A stretch of 64,000 bases of DNA. It comes from DASUFP01 sp036274495 (lineage in GTDB: Bacteria; Bacteroidota; Bacteroidia; AKYH767-A; OLB10). Both the position numbers and the translations under genes were made by a program. The notes under the pieces are model-generated. The model made no database searches. It had not been told where the DNA came from and saw only the letters and a program-made list of their open reading frames with translations. The stretch covers positions 62,001 through 126,000 of the forward strand of contig DASUFP010000076.1 of the NCBI GenBank assembly GCA_036274495.1, written 5' to 3'. Of the stretch, positions 7,527-18,500 are shown one piece after another. How positions within the stretch are numbered: the first letter of the stretch is position 1; every line of letters begins with the position of its first letter.

Positions 7527-10352
7527 ATGGAAGCAGCTGAAGCGGATATCTTTACCGAGCAAATTGAGGTTTATGGCGCCCGGGTGCATAACCTGCGCAA
7601 CATTGACCTGAGCTTTCCACGCGAGAAACTGGTGGTGATCACCGGGTTAAGCGGCAGCGGAAAATCATCGCTGGCATTTGATACCATTTATGCCGAAGGT
7701 CAGCGGCGTTATATGGAGACCTTTTCGGCATACGCCCGCAGTTTCCTTGGAAATATGGAGCGCCCTGATGTAGACAAAATTACCGGCCTCAGCCCTGTCA
7801 TCTCCATCGAGCAAAAAACCACCAACACCAATCCCCGGTCAACCGTCGGCACTATCACCGAGATATATGACTTCCTCCGACTCCTCTATGCCCGTGCCGG
7901 TGAGGCGTTTTCATATGTAACGGGTGAAAAAATGATCCGACTCTCCGACGAACAGATCATCCAGCTGATTCTTGAACACTATAAAGGAAAAAAAGCGATG
8001 ATACTTGCTCCTGTGGTGAAAGGACGTAAAGGGCATTATCGTGAACTCTTTGAGAATATCCGTCAGCTGGGTTATATAAGGGTCCGAGTGGACGGTGATG
8101 TGCTGGAAATGAAACGCGGCATGCAGGCCGACCGGTATAAAACACATGATATTGAAATTGTAATTGACCGCATCGCTGTACAGGACGATCAGCAGCTGAG
8201 GGTGAACGAATCGGTAAAGGCAGCTCTCAAGCAAGGTAAAGGATCGCTGATGGTGTTGGATGAGGACACGGGAAAGGTCCGTCATTTTTCGCAGCACCTG
8301 ATGTGTCCTACTTCAGGCATTTCTTACGATGAACCGGCCCCCAACAGTTTTTCATTTAACTCTCCTTACGGAGCATGTTCAAAGTGTAACGGCCTTGGTA
8401 CCATTGCCGAAATTGACATTAACAGTGTTATACCCGATACCTCTAAAACCATCCGGCAGGGAGGCATTATACCATTGGGCGACTACAAGGACAACTGGAT
8501 TTTCTCACAGGTACAGGCTATAGGAAGAAGGTACGGATTTACATTAAACACGCAGATAGCTGAAATTCCGGACGAAGCCATCAATGTGTTACTGTATGGC
8601 TCCGACGAGGTGTTCCAGGTGAGCCGCGAATACCGGCAGGGTGATAAACACAACTACTCACTTGCTTTTGAGGGCATCGTAAACTTTATTGCAGGTCAGC
8701 TTCACGACCAGGCATCGGCATCGATAAAAAAATGGGCGCAAAGTTTTATGCAGCAGGTAACCTGTCCTGTTTGTGATGGTGCGCGACTGAAAAAGGATTC
8801 ACTCTTTTTTAAAATAGACAATAAAAATATTGCTGAGCTGGCCGGAATGGATATTCTGGAACTGGAAGAATTTTTTAAAGGACTTGAAAAACGACTGACC
8901 AAAAAACAACAGCTGATAGGTCAGGAGGTGCTGAAGGAGATACGCAAGCGGATTCAGTTTTTACTGGATGTAGGACTGGATTACCTGACGCTGGACCGCA
9001 GTTCCAAAACGCTATCGGGCGGCGAGTCGCAGCGCATCCGTTTGGCCACTCAGATTGGGTCGCAGCTGGTGGGAGTGTTGTATATTCTCGACGAACCCAG
9101 CATCGGCTTACATCAGCGCGATAATGTGCGGTTGATTAAATCACTGATGGAACTGCGTGATGCGGGCAACTCGGTTATTGTGGTAGAACACGACAAAGAA
9201 ACCATCATGGCTGCCGATTATGTTATTGATCTGGGTCCTGCCGCAGGCATTCATGGCGGTAAGGTAGTAGCTCACGGGACTCCCGAGATGATATTGCAAT
9301 CGGATTCGCTCACCTCCCGCTACCTGAATGGCACAATTGTGTATCCCCCGTCGAAATTGCGTCCCGGCAACGGCAAAAAACTTACCATCACCGGTGCATC
9401 GGGCAACAACCTGAAAGACGTAACTCTTACCATTCCGTTAGGAAAGCTGATATGTATATCGGGTGTGAGCGGAAGTGGTAAATCGTCACTCATCAACGAA
9501 ACGCTGTACCCCATTCTAAGCGCGCATTTTTACAGGTCCTTAACGAAACCGCTGCCCTATAAAACGATAAAAGGGCTGCAGCACATCGACAAGGTCATTG
9601 AAATAGATCAGTCGCCCATAGGCCGGACGCCCCGCAGTAACCCCGCAACGTATACCGGTGTGTTCAGTGACATACGAAACCTCTTTGCTCAGTTACCTGA
9701 ATCAAAAATAAGAGGCTATCCTCCCGGATGGTTTTCCTTTAATGTGAAAGGCGGAAGATGCGAAACCTGTCAGGGTGCCGGCATGCGGGTTATTGAAATG
9801 AACTTTTTACCCGACGTTTACGTGCATTGCGAATCGTGCGGCGGCAAACGTTACAACCGTGAAATTCTGGAAGTCCGTTACCGAGGTAAGTCGATTAACG
9901 ATGTGCTGGATATGAGCATTGAAGAAGCCGTGACGTTTTTTGCCAATATGCCTTCCATCTGTCATAAAATAAAAACCATACAGGAGGTCGGACTGGGTTA
10001 CATAACATTGGGACAGCAGTCAACTACCCTTTCGGGTGGAGAAGCGCAGCGTGTGAAACTGGCTACGGAGTTATCTAAAAAAGATACCGGCAACACACTT
10101 TATATCCTGGATGAACCAACCACCGGTCTTCACTTTGAAGATGTGCGTATTTTGCTGGATGTTTTATCACGGCTGGTGGATAAGGGAAATACCGTTATTG
10201 TAATTGAACACAATTTGGATGTGATAAGAAGCGCCGACCACGTGATTGACATCGGACCCGAAGGTGGGCACCGCGGAGGAATGATTGTTGCGGAAGGAAC
10301 TCCCGAAACTATTGCCAAAAACAAGAAGAGCCTTACCGGTCAGTTTATCTAA
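7527..10352 (+). CDS. uvrA: Excinuclease ABC subunit A
   Basis: UvrA is the damage-scanning ATPase of nucleotide excision repair; it dimerises and loads UvrB. Two ABC modules are visible: GLSGSGKSS Walker A near residue 40 with [12 protein letters not shown] and [14 protein letters not shown] later, and a second GVSGSGKSS with [12 protein letters not shown] and [11 protein letters not shown]. The second zinc module (CETCQGAG ... [10 protein letters not shown]) is intact. The first reads CPTS ... CSKC, so one of its four cysteines is a serine. The ATG at 7527 (941 residues) is chosen over the ATG at 7464 because the 21 extra residues are low-complexity and overlap the promoter element. The gene appears to be transcribed alone. 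Confidence 0.97.
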   Translation: MEAAEADIFTEQIEVYGARVHNLRNIDLSFPREKLVVITGLSGSGKSSLAFDTIYAEGQRRYMETFSAYARSFLGNMERPDVDKITGLSPVISIEQKTTNTNPRSTVGTITEIYDFLRLLYARAGEAFSYVTGEKMIRLSDEQIIQLILEHYKGKKAMILAPVVKGRKGHYRELFENIRQLGYIRVRVDGDVLEMKRGMQADRYKTHDIEIVIDRIAVQDDQQLRVNESVKAALKQGKGSLMVLDEDTGKVRHFSQHLMCPTSGISYDEPAPNSFSFNSPYGACSKCNGLGTIAEIDINSVIPDTSKTIRQGGIIPLGDYKDNWIFSQVQAIGRRYGFTLNTQIAEIPDEAINVLLYGSDEVFQVSREYRQGDKHNYSLAFEGIVNFIAGQLHDQASASIKKWAQSFMQQVTCPVCDGARLKKDSLFFKIDNKNIAELAGMDILELEEFFKGLEKRLTKKQQLIGQEVLKEIRKRIQFLLDVGLDYLTLDRSSKTLSGGESQRIRLATQIGSQLVGVLYILDEPSIGLHQRDNVRLIKSLMELRDAGNSVIVVEHDKETIMAADYVIDLGPAAGIHGGKVVAHGTPEMILQSDSLTSRYLNGTIVYPPSKLRPGNGKKLTITGASGNNLKDVTLTIPLGKLICISGVSGSGKSSLINETLYPILSAHFYRSLTKPLPYKTIKGLQHIDKVIEIDQSPIGRTPRSNPATYTGVFSDIRNLFAQLPESKIRGYPPGWFSFNVKGGRCETCQGAGMRVIEMNFLPDVYVHCESCGGKRYNREILEVRYRGKSINDVLDMSIEEAVTFFANMPSICHKIKTIQEVGLGYITLGQQSTTLSGGEAQRVKLATELSKKDTGNTLYILDEPTTGLHFEDVRILLDVLSRLVDKGNTVIVIEHNLDVIRSADHVIDIGPEGGHRGGMIVAEGTPETIAKNKKSLTGQFI

Positions 10353-10624
10353 AACAACAGATAACTTTTTTTATTCCCCGGCGTTTAAACCTTACGTGAC
10401 ACTTTACTCAGGTTAATAAACTTTAAGGGTAAATTGTTGAGTTCCATTAAGCACGGAATGTATGTGCAACCAGCCAAACAGCAAAAAAGAACCGCTTTTT
10501 AATAAAGTAAGAACCATCGGCAATGCCTTTCAGGATAAAGAAGACGCAGGGGTGACACCTCAGATCCCCCGGCTTCAGTTTCCGTTTTCGATACAAAACA
10601 ACTACCTTTTCAAAATCATTTCCC

Positions 10625-11338
10625 ATGTACATGAATTCTGACGATTCTAAAATACGCAAAGCCTTTACCGATAAAGACTGGCAGGAGATACGTACCAGTG
10701 ATACCTGGGCACTATTTAAAATTATGGCCGAATTTGTTGAAGGCTATGAGAAACTTTCAAAAATCGGCCCTTGTGTCTCCATTTTCGGATCGGCACGAAC
10801 ACAGCCGGGCACGCCTTACTATGATTTAGCCGAGGATATTTCGTACAAAATAACCCGTGAAGGATATGGAATTATTACCGGCGGCGGACCCGGAATAATG
10901 GAAGCTGCCAACAAAGGTGCTCAGCGCGCAAAAGGCAAATCGGTAGGAATCAATATCAAACTTCCGTTTGAACAATCTGCTAACCAGTTTGTCGATTCGG
11001 ATAAGGTGATCACTTTCGATTACTTTTTTGTCCGTAAAACCATGTTCATAAAGTACTCACAGGGTTTCGTTGTGCTTCCCGGAGGATTTGGAACACTGGA
11101 TGAATTGTTTGAAGCGCTTACGCTGATACAAACCGGAAAAATAGGACGCTTTCCAATCATCCTCGCAGGTAAAGATTACTGGCAGGGATTGTACGATTGG
11201 ATTTGCAATACCATGCTGCAACAGGGAAATATCAGTCCCGAAGATTTGGAACTTTTCAAAATTGCCGAAACAGCCGACGAAGCCGTTAAATACATCAACG
11301 ATTTCTACGCCCGCTACCTGCTGAAACCCAACTTTTAG
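10625..11338 (+). CDS. LOG-family protein (TIGR00730), nucleoside 5'-monophosphate phosphoribohydrolase
   Basis: This 237-residue Rossmann-fold protein belongs to the 'lonely guy' (LOG) family, whose studied members hydrolyse the N-glycosidic bond of cytokinin nucleotides or AMP. The GGGPGIMEAANKGA nucleotide-binding loop and the catalytic PGGFGTLDELFE signature are both visible. No signal or membrane segment is present. In non-plant-associated bacteria the physiological substrate is usually unknown, so the reaction is given at family level only. It is transcribed alone: 272 bp separate it from uvrA, and a TACCTTTT near-match to the -7 consensus lies at 10603-10610. Confidence 0.88.
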   Translation: MYMNSDDSKIRKAFTDKDWQEIRTSDTWALFKIMAEFVEGYEKLSKIGPCVSIFGSARTQPGTPYYDLAEDISYKITREGYGIITGGGPGIMEAANKGAQRAKGKSVGINIKLPFEQSANQFVDSDKVITFDYFFVRKTMFIKYSQGFVVLPGGFGTLDELFEALTLIQTGKIGRFPIILAGKDYWQGLYDWICNTMLQQGNISPEDLELFKIAETADEAVKYINDFYARYLLKPNF

Positions 11339-11498
11339 TTTCTGCCTTTTCAACTTTTCGTATGGCTGCACATGATGCATTGTCAGCCGCTGTAAACAGG
11401 TAACATTTTATGGTCATTTCAGTATAACGTGTCTGCCGGACTGGGCTTCATGCAGTCGGTAAATGCGTAATATACTGATTATTAATGTATTAAATAAT

Positions 11499-11520
11499 CC
11501 GGTAACCCTCCAGTTACCGG
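11499..11520. promoter_or_regulatory. Hairpin/dyad 20 bp before the hybrid kinase gene
   Basis: CCGGTAAC and GTTACCGG form a perfect 8-bp inverted repeat around a 6-base loop (CCTCCA). It ends 19 bases before the kinase ATG. No T-tract follows. It could be an operator for autoregulation or an RNA hairpin in the leader; the sequence does not decide between them. Confidence 0.45.
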
Positions 11521-11539
11521 TACTACTCTGACCACGGTG

Positions 11540-13891
11540 ATGATTGACAGAAAAATAAACATTCTTGTAATTGATGACGATACGGTTGACCGTATGTCGA
11601 TGGTACGTTCGGTAAGGCAATCGGGATTTGACTGCGAGGTGACTACCGCAACCAGTTGTGAAGAAGGTGTAAAGGCAATTCGTGCGACAAAGTTTGATTG
11701 CGTTTTCCTGGATTATAATTTACCTGACACCAATGGATTCGAATTTCTGGAGTTGTACGCATCCGAATTACGCGGTGCACCGGTAATTGTTATCACATCG
11801 CAGGGTGATGAAAAACTTGCCGTTGAGGCTATGCGTCTCGGAGCATGTGATTACCTGCCGAAAAAAATGGTTACACCCGAAGGTGTTTCACAAGGCATAC
11901 GTTACGCCCTGCGCATATCGGAAGAAAAGCGTTCCAAACATTTATTTGAAAGGGCACTGCACGATTCACAACGAAAGCTCGAGACAATCATATCCGGGTA
12001 TCCTATTATTTTATGGGATCTGAACAAAGATATGGTGTTTACCATGTTCAAAGGTCATGGTGTTGATCTCATCCAGGTGGATCCGGCAGATATAATCGGT
12101 AAACCGCTTGAAGAAGCCGAAAAAGTATTGCCCTTTAATGTTCAGCTGCTGAGAGATAACTACCAGCCCTATGAATATTCCATCGATATTGAATCCAAGG
12201 GAAGAATTTTTGAAGTTACCTGCACTCCAAAATTTGACAGCCAGGGTGAGCAGGATGGCATCATGGGCATTGCCACTGATATCACAGATTTCAGAAAAAA
12301 CGAAAATCAGTTAAAAGAGCACCTCAATCAGGCGAACGAGTTACGTCAGATGAAGGAACAGTTTCTTGCGAATATGAGTCATGAAATCCGTACTCCTATT
12401 CATGGTATTATGAGCTTGTCGAATCTGCTGATAAAAAGTCAGCTGAATGCAGAGCAACTTACCTATCTGAAAGCCATTAAAAAATCAGCCGATAACCTGC
12501 TCATCATTATCAACGATATTCTGGATATATCCAAAATTGAGGCACAAAAAATGACCTTCGAAAGCACAGTCTTCAATGTGCAGGAGATCATCAACACCTC
12601 ATGGGAACTGTTCAACGAAAAAGCAAAGGAAAAGGGTATCACACTCAGCAGGAATATCGATGAGTGTTTACCCGAATACATCAAGGGTGACCCTACACGG
12701 TTGAGTCAGATCATCAACAACCTGATTAATAACGCCATTAAATTCACCAACCAGGGGCATGTTGACATCAGCGTTCAGCTGAGTGAAACAAATGAGCGGT
12801 GCAGTATGATAACCTTTAAGGTGAAAGATTCGGGTATAGGTATCGCGCAACATCAGCTTGCTACCATTTTCGACATGTTTACACAAGCCGGAGATGATAT
12901 TACCAGAAAATATGGCGGTACCGGACTTGGATTAAGCATTGTAAAAAACCTTGTTGAATTGCAGGGCGGACTCATTAAAGCGGAAAGTACACTGGGAACC
13001 GGCACCACCTTCACTTTCAGTATGCCTTTTGAACATCCGGCTCCCGATGAAATGGATGCCTATCTTAACCAGTCGGAAATTCCCGAAAGCAAAATAAATA
13101 GAACGCTGCGCATACTGGTAGTGGAGGATAACGACATCAACCGTCTTGTGATAAACAGAATTATGAAGGATTGGGGTGTTGTCATTATTAATGCAGTCAA
13201 CGGACTGGACGCACTTGAAAAATTGAAGGAACAGGAAGTTGATATAGTATTGCTCGATATTGAAATGCCTGAAATGAACGGCTATCAATGCATTCGCGAA
13301 ATTCGTCAGTCGCTGCCGGAACCCAAACGATCGGTAGCGGTAATGGCAATGACAGCACACGCCAATAAAAAGGAGCGTGACAAATGTATTAATCTTGGCA
13401 TGAACGATTACATATCAAAGCCGTTCGACCCCCAGGATTTAAAACAAAAAATTATACAACTCAGCAATCAGCAGGTAACTGAAACTGTGGTGCTGGATAT
13501 TGATAAAGCCGAAGAAATAACACCGGACGCAACCCGGAAATTGACAAACCTGAGTTATCTGAAAGAGCTTTCGGAAGGCAACGAATCGTTCTTTTCCGAT
13601 TTCATCCGGCTGTTTCTTACCAACACACCTGAATCGATGCACGAACTGGGTAACGCCATTACTGCAAAAGAGTGGGAACGTGTACGGCAGGCGGCTCATA
13701 AAATGAAGCCCTCCTTTAATTACCTGGGATTAAAAGAAGCTCACACCATTGCGGCATCCATTGAACAAGACGCGATGAACAGAACCGAACTGGAATCCAT
13801 TCCAGCCCGCTTTCACAAGCTGGCGGAGATCTGTCACAGTGCATTTGAAGAACTCGAAACGGAATTAAAAACATACCAAACACCCTCTTAA
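11540..13891 (+). CDS. Soluble hybrid histidine kinase (REC-PAS-HisKA-HATPase-REC-Hpt)
   Basis: This is a multi-domain phosphorelay protein with no membrane segment, so it should act in the cytoplasm. Counting from a GTG one codon upstream of the chosen ATG: an N-terminal receiver (acceptor D59), a PAS-like domain (about 140-255), HisKA with MSHEIRTP (H282), an ATPase with NNLINNAIKFT, KDSGIGI and GGTGLGLSI, a second receiver (D574), and a C-terminal Hpt domain with AAHKMKPS (H721). All key phospho-sites are present. The next gene, a response regulator, starts 3 bases after the stop, so the Hpt histidine is its likely phosphodonor. The N-terminal receiver suggests that an upstream kinase feeds this one. 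Confidence 0.93.
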   Translation: MIDRKINILVIDDDTVDRMSMVRSVRQSGFDCEVTTATSCEEGVKAIRATKFDCVFLDYNLPDTNGFEFLELYASELRGAPVIVITSQGDEKLAVEAMRLGACDYLPKKMVTPEGVSQGIRYALRISEEKRSKHLFERALHDSQRKLETIISGYPIILWDLNKDMVFTMFKGHGVDLIQVDPADIIGKPLEEAEKVLPFNVQLLRDNYQPYEYSIDIESKGRIFEVTCTPKFDSQGEQDGIMGIATDITDFRKNENQLKEHLNQANELRQMKEQFLANMSHEIRTPIHGIMSLSNLLIKSQLNAEQLTYLKAIKKSADNLLIIINDILDISKIEAQKMTFESTVFNVQEIINTSWELFNEKAKEKGITLSRNIDECLPEYIKGDPTRLSQIINNLINNAIKFTNQGHVDISVQLSETNERCSMITFKVKDSGIGIAQHQLATIFDMFTQAGDDITRKYGGTGLGLSIVKNLVELQGGLIKAESTLGTGTTFTFSMPFEHPAPDEMDAYLNQSEIPESKINRTLRILVVEDNDINRLVINRIMKDWGVVIINAVNGLDALEKLKEQEVDIVLLDIEMPEMNGYQCIREIRQSLPEPKRSVAVMAMTAHANKKERDKCINLGMNDYISKPFDPQDLKQKIIQLSNQQVTETVVLDIDKAEEITPDATRKLTNLSYLKELSEGNESFFSDFIRLFLTNTPESMHELGNAITAKEWERVRQAAHKMKPSFNYLGLKEAHTIAASIEQDAMNRTELESIPARFHKLAEICHSAFEELETELKTYQTPS

Positions 13892-13894
13892 TTT

Positions 13895-15061
13895 ATGGCA
13901 AAAATATTTTTGATAGAAGACGACGTAATGTCAGCCACTCTCATGAAACAAACGTTGAACAAACACGATCACGAGGTGTTTCATTTTACCGATGCAGAGT
14001 CATGTATCACGAACCTGAACCTGAATCCGGATATTGTATCTATCGACTACAACCTTCCGGGAATGAACGGACTGGAACTGATGAAAAAGATAAAATCCTT
14101 TAATTCGTCAATAATGGTAGTTGTTGTGTCAGGACAGTCGGATGTTGAAATTGTTGTAGACGCCTACCGTAACGGGGCATCTGAATACATCATAAAAAAC
14201 GACAGTTTGCTGGCTAACCTGGAGAATACTATCAAAAACCTCAGTATGAATGTTGTACTGAAGAGAGAGGTAGAGTTTTTGAAAGATCAGATAATTGACC
14301 GTCACAAATACTCCAACATACTTGGCAACAGCAAACCTATTTTGCGCGTGTTGCGGCTAATACAGAAGGTCGAGAAAAACAACATTATGGTACTGGTGAC
14401 CGGTCAAAGTGGTACCGGTAAGGAACTGGTAGCAAAAGCACTTCACTACAATTCACAACGTGCACGTAAACCATTTGTAACGGTAAACATGGGTGCGATT
14501 CCCGAAGATCTCATTGAGTCGGAATTATTCGGTCACGAAAAAGGAGCATTCACCGACGCGCGTGAACGAAGGATAGGAAAATTTGAAGAAGCGAACGACG
14601 GAACTATTTTCCTGGACGAAATCGGAGAGATGAATATGCACCTTCAAACGAAGCTGTTAAGAGTATTACAGGAAAAAGAAATAACACGGATCGGGAGCAA
14701 CAAAATAATAAAACTTGACTTCAGAATGATTGCGGCTACCAACCGGAACCTCGCGCTGGAGGTTAAGGAGGGCCGGTTCAGAGAAGATTTATTTTACAGA
14801 ATTCAGGGATTTCTGATTCATCTGCCTCCTCTGAATGAGAGAGGAGACGACATTATTTTGCTCGCCAAAAATTTCCTTAGCGAATTTTGTACCAACAACC
14901 GAATGGTACCTGTAACCATTTCAAGGGAGGCAAGCAAATACATGCTCGAATATGCATGGCCTGGTAACATCCGTGAACTCAAGGCGGTAGTTGAAAGGGC
15001 AGCACTGCTGTGCGAAAACAACGTAATTGATATTGATGACCTGATGTTTGTTCAGGCCTGA
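13895..15061 (+). CDS. Sigma-54-interacting response regulator lacking a DNA-binding domain
   Basis: The protein is NtrC-like, with a receiver domain (residues 1-120, acceptor D51, conserved K101) and a sigma-54 AAA+ activator domain (about 140-375). Walker A is GQSGTGKE (170-177) and Walker B is DGTIFLDE (235-242). The loop that contacts sigma-54 reads GAFTDA (217-222) instead of the usual GAFTGA. The protein ends at residue 388, right after the AAA+ lid, so the usual C-terminal Fis-type helix-turn-helix is absent. Some family members, such as Helicobacter FlgR, work without DNA binding. It forms an operon with the preceding hybrid kinase and is closed by a terminator 20 bases downstream. 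Confidence 0.92.
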   Translation: MAKIFLIEDDVMSATLMKQTLNKHDHEVFHFTDAESCITNLNLNPDIVSIDYNLPGMNGLELMKKIKSFNSSIMVVVVSGQSDVEIVVDAYRNGASEYIIKNDSLLANLENTIKNLSMNVVLKREVEFLKDQIIDRHKYSNILGNSKPILRVLRLIQKVEKNNIMVLVTGQSGTGKELVAKALHYNSQRARKPFVTVNMGAIPEDLIESELFGHEKGAFTDARERRIGKFEEANDGTIFLDEIGEMNMHLQTKLLRVLQEKEITRIGSNKIIKLDFRMIAATNRNLALEVKEGRFREDLFYRIQGFLIHLPPLNERGDDIILLAKNFLSEFCTNNRMVPVTISREASKYMLEYAWPGNIRELKAVVERAALLCENNVIDIDDLMFVQA

Positions 15062-15080
15062 AGCATATTATTTTAAAAGA

Positions 15081-15122
15081 ATGCCGGCTACAGGAGAGTT
15101 ACTGCTGCCGGCATTTTTTTTC
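15081..15122 (+). terminator. Rho-independent terminator after the kinase/regulator operon
   Basis: A perfect 8-bp stem (ATGCCGGC / GCCGGCAT, 15081-15088 and 15107-15114) with an 18-base loop is followed by an uninterrupted T-run and then CTT. It lies 20 bases after the response-regulator stop and separates that operon from the surface-protein cassette. Confidence 0.85.
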
Positions 15123-15232
15123 TTATCGGAAAGCAGACGCAATCGGTGAAAATCTTACATCAGTAAGAATTCCATTTGCCGACCCGAACCGAATCAGCAC
15201 TTTCAAGTAAACCCTTCATACAATAAACCAGG

Positions 15233-15535
15233 ATGGCAGGCAGACTCAAAAGAAAGGTATCCAACCGAACACGCACGCGGCAAAGAATCCGTATGGCAGT
15301 GCTGATTGGAAGCGCCACTGCCGTAGTAGCTGCTGCAGGCTTCTTTGTTTGGGTTCAGGTGGCCAAGTCAACCCGAACGCAGGCCGAAGTTGTAAAAATA
15401 CTTACTGAAGACGCGCTCCCATCGGAACTAAAAGTTACAGCACTTGTAGTTGCACCGGTAGATACCAACACCAGGGGAGGAAAATTCAAAGTTGCTAAAC
15501 CGCTTACGCTAACGCCCATTTTACCCGGATACTGA
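15233..15535 (+). CDS. Small membrane-anchored protein, first gene of surface cassette
   Basis: I do not recognise a family for this 100-residue protein. It has a strongly basic N-terminus (eight Arg/Lys in the first 20 residues), one hydrophobic helix at about 22-42, and a roughly 58-residue tail that would face the periplasm. The N-terminal layout (basic stretch, Arg-Met, then an Ala/Gly-rich helix) resembles that of the third gene in the cassette (18972-20102). It is 12 bases from the next gene and preceded by a terminator, so it should head a three-gene transcript. A role in anchoring or presenting the surface protein is inference from position. Confidence 0.7.
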   Translation: MAGRLKRKVSNRTRTRQRIRMAVLIGSATAVVAAAGFFVWVQVAKSTRTQAEVVKILTEDALPSELKVTALVVAPVDTNTRGGKFKVAKPLTLTPILPGY

Positions 15536-15547
15536 TCCATTTTCCTT

Positions 15548-18500
15548 ATGACCACCCAAAATAAGCACAAAAGCATCAAAATCTTACACGTTGTTCTGCA
15601 AGGTGTACTGCTGACTGCCCTCCTGTGCTGGTCGCCCGGAGCCAATGCCATTACCCGGACCTCAGTTGCTTCAGGGCCGTTTAATTCGGCTAACACCTGG
15701 TACCCTGCAGGTATTCCTGCAACGGCAGATAATATTGTGATTGCTTCAGGCAATACGGTATCGGTAAATACCGGAGCATATGTCAGCAATTTAACGGTAC
15801 AGTCAGGAGGTAAACTGGACTGGTCGGCGGCGAATATGCTTACCATCAACGGAAGTCTTACCGTACACGGCACACTCGATAATACAGGCGGCAATATATC
15901 TTTTCCAAATGCCGGCAATGTTTTCACAATTGGTGCAGGCGGCACTGTGGTATGGAATCCGCTGGACAATACAACTACAGGTGCTTCGCTGTTCATCAAC
16001 AGCATCGAAAATTTTGACCCTGCAAGTACACTCATCATTAAGCAATGGTTCAACTACCAGTCGGTACCGCTTACATCCCTGGTAACAGGCGATTTCGGCA
16101 ACCTGACCTTAACCACCCTATCGGGCGGTCTTATGTTTGAGTGGAACCAGAAAAACGGTTTTGAAACACACCGCATACACGGTAAGCTTACAGTAGATCA
16201 GGGCTGGATTGTTTTCGATAACACCGGCTCCATTTCAAATACCCAGATTGGTTCCATCGAACTCAAGAACATAAATTCCTACCTGGACTTCCACACCGGC
16301 GATCATCCCGGAACGTTTACCGTAACAACCGGATCGATAACCAATATCGGAGGTACACTTAACGGAATCAATAACGGCGACGGCAACATTCATTTAAACG
16401 TTACCGGGGATATTATTAACGTGGGCTATATGGTGCTCAATTACAATTCGGGACTGATTGGCAAAGGAAATGGAAATGTTACAATGGACGTCGGCGGTAC
16501 CTACCGACAGCCCGGAGGCGATTTCAGGGGCATCTTTAACTTGTCGTCTACAACAGCCGGAACAGTACGCCTAAATTTCCATGACGCCGAAATAACAGGC
16601 GGTCAGTTTATGGGTATGTATTCATGTCATACTTCAGGAGCAACATCACAAATACATTTCAGAGGCAACTTAAAAATCAGCCTTCTCTCTTCACAGGGAA
16701 AATTCAGAGGCAACGGACTCACATCACTCGGTGGTACCAACTCCAACGCGGGACTTGAATTTACTGTTGACGGTAAACTGAATGTTTCGGGTCATGCTGC
16801 AGCAGATATTTTAACATCCGGTGCTTCCGGGCAGGAAACATTTACGGTTAAAAGCAACAGCTACTTCACAGGAGCACAATTTGCACTTAATATGGGTTCA
16901 CACAATGTGGTTGCTGAATTTAATGCGCCACTTACCATAAACGGGGGCACTTTCATGCTATCACAAACCGGTGGAACACTCACCGGAATATTTAACGACA
17001 GCATCACCGTTCGTTCCGGAATATTTGTCCTGAAAGGCGAAAACGGTCCTTCAACCGTTGTCATGAACGGCCCGTACACACAATCAGGCGGTAATGTATG
17101 GCTCTACTCCAATGCCTCACAGCCCGCAGTCACGCCGGTTAATTGTATCATCAACAACAATTTTAACCAATCGGGCGGCCACCTCACTTTTGACTCCAAT
17201 CCGGCCAGTACCACTACGCATAAGTTAACACTCGGCGGTGAATCGTTTACTGTTTCTGACAGTGCTTATATCGGATCGGCTAATACCAATGGCTATTACG
17301 GTTTACTGGAATACGGTTATCCGGGTACAATGCAGTATCATTCAACGGGCAGTGCATGGACCATCAGACAGGTTAAACAACAAATAAAATCAGGCTGCAT
17401 CTTAAAACCTGTTACCGGAACTATTGTAATTGCTTCATCCGCAACTTATGTCGCTGATCTGTTCCAGGTGAACACCGGAGCCACTCTGGACCTGGGTGAT
17501 GCTCAAATCCGCTCGAACGCATTGCAATTAAATTCGGGTTTAAGAGCAGCGTCCGGTTCCGTTATCCGGCTAAGCAGACAGCAGGGCTTTTATGATGGAA
17601 GCCAGCAGGCTGCTGTTTCGGCGGCAGGAAACATAACCTGCTCGCTCGACGAAAACAGCACGGTTGAATATTATGGAGCAGGTCCCGTTACCCTTACCGG
17701 GACAGGCACCGGAACCGCAAACAATGAATCAGCACAATACGGAATTTTAAAAATCAATCTTGATAACAATACTGCCATTGCAACTGCGGCATCCGATTAT
17801 GTTATTGCAAGAACAAAAGTGCTGGTGCAATCCGGAATCCTTGATCTCTCCTCAAAAACAGTTACGGTAAGCGGTGGGCTGCCCGGCTCCGTTTCAACTG
17901 TAAACGGAATGATACGAAGTGAAGGTGATGGAAAAATAAAGGTACTGCAACCAAAGGCCGGTATTCATGGCTGGAATTTTTGTACGGCTTCAAATAAACC
18001 ACTCCCCTTTGCACTTTCCATTCAGTCAAATTCGAACAGCTACCTGTCTGTTTCAACACAGCCCTGCAGTGAAGCCAACTTCCCCTACCCTGCACCACCC
18101 GCAGGCGGACAAATTTCTAACCTGAATGTCGGGGGCAGTCATGCGGCCAACAGAATGATTGACCGCTGGTTTAAAATAGAAGCACCTGCCGTATCAGGAA
18201 CCTTAACACTGTCGTTTGCATCCGACGAAAACACTCTGCCTTCAAGTCTTACCGATGATAACATTGCCATTACCTGCTGGAAAAATACCATGTGGACAGA
18301 ACCTGAAGGCCAACGCGGTACCGGATCAAACAACATGAGTGTAACCGCCACCATGAACACCATTACCGGCATATATGCCATGGTTGCATGGCCTGAAAAC
18401 AGGCAGGCAAACCTGTTAACGTTTACAGCCGAAAAAGTTCAGCAGGATGTAATGCTGAAATGGAAAGTGAACCGCGATAATGATGCACGCAACTTTACCG

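Noticed and set aside
10540..10590. Riboswitch-like GGGGTGACACCTCAG segment before the LOG-family gene
   Set aside because: It recalls parts of a TPP element, but the remaining conserved stems and the order of the motifs are missing.
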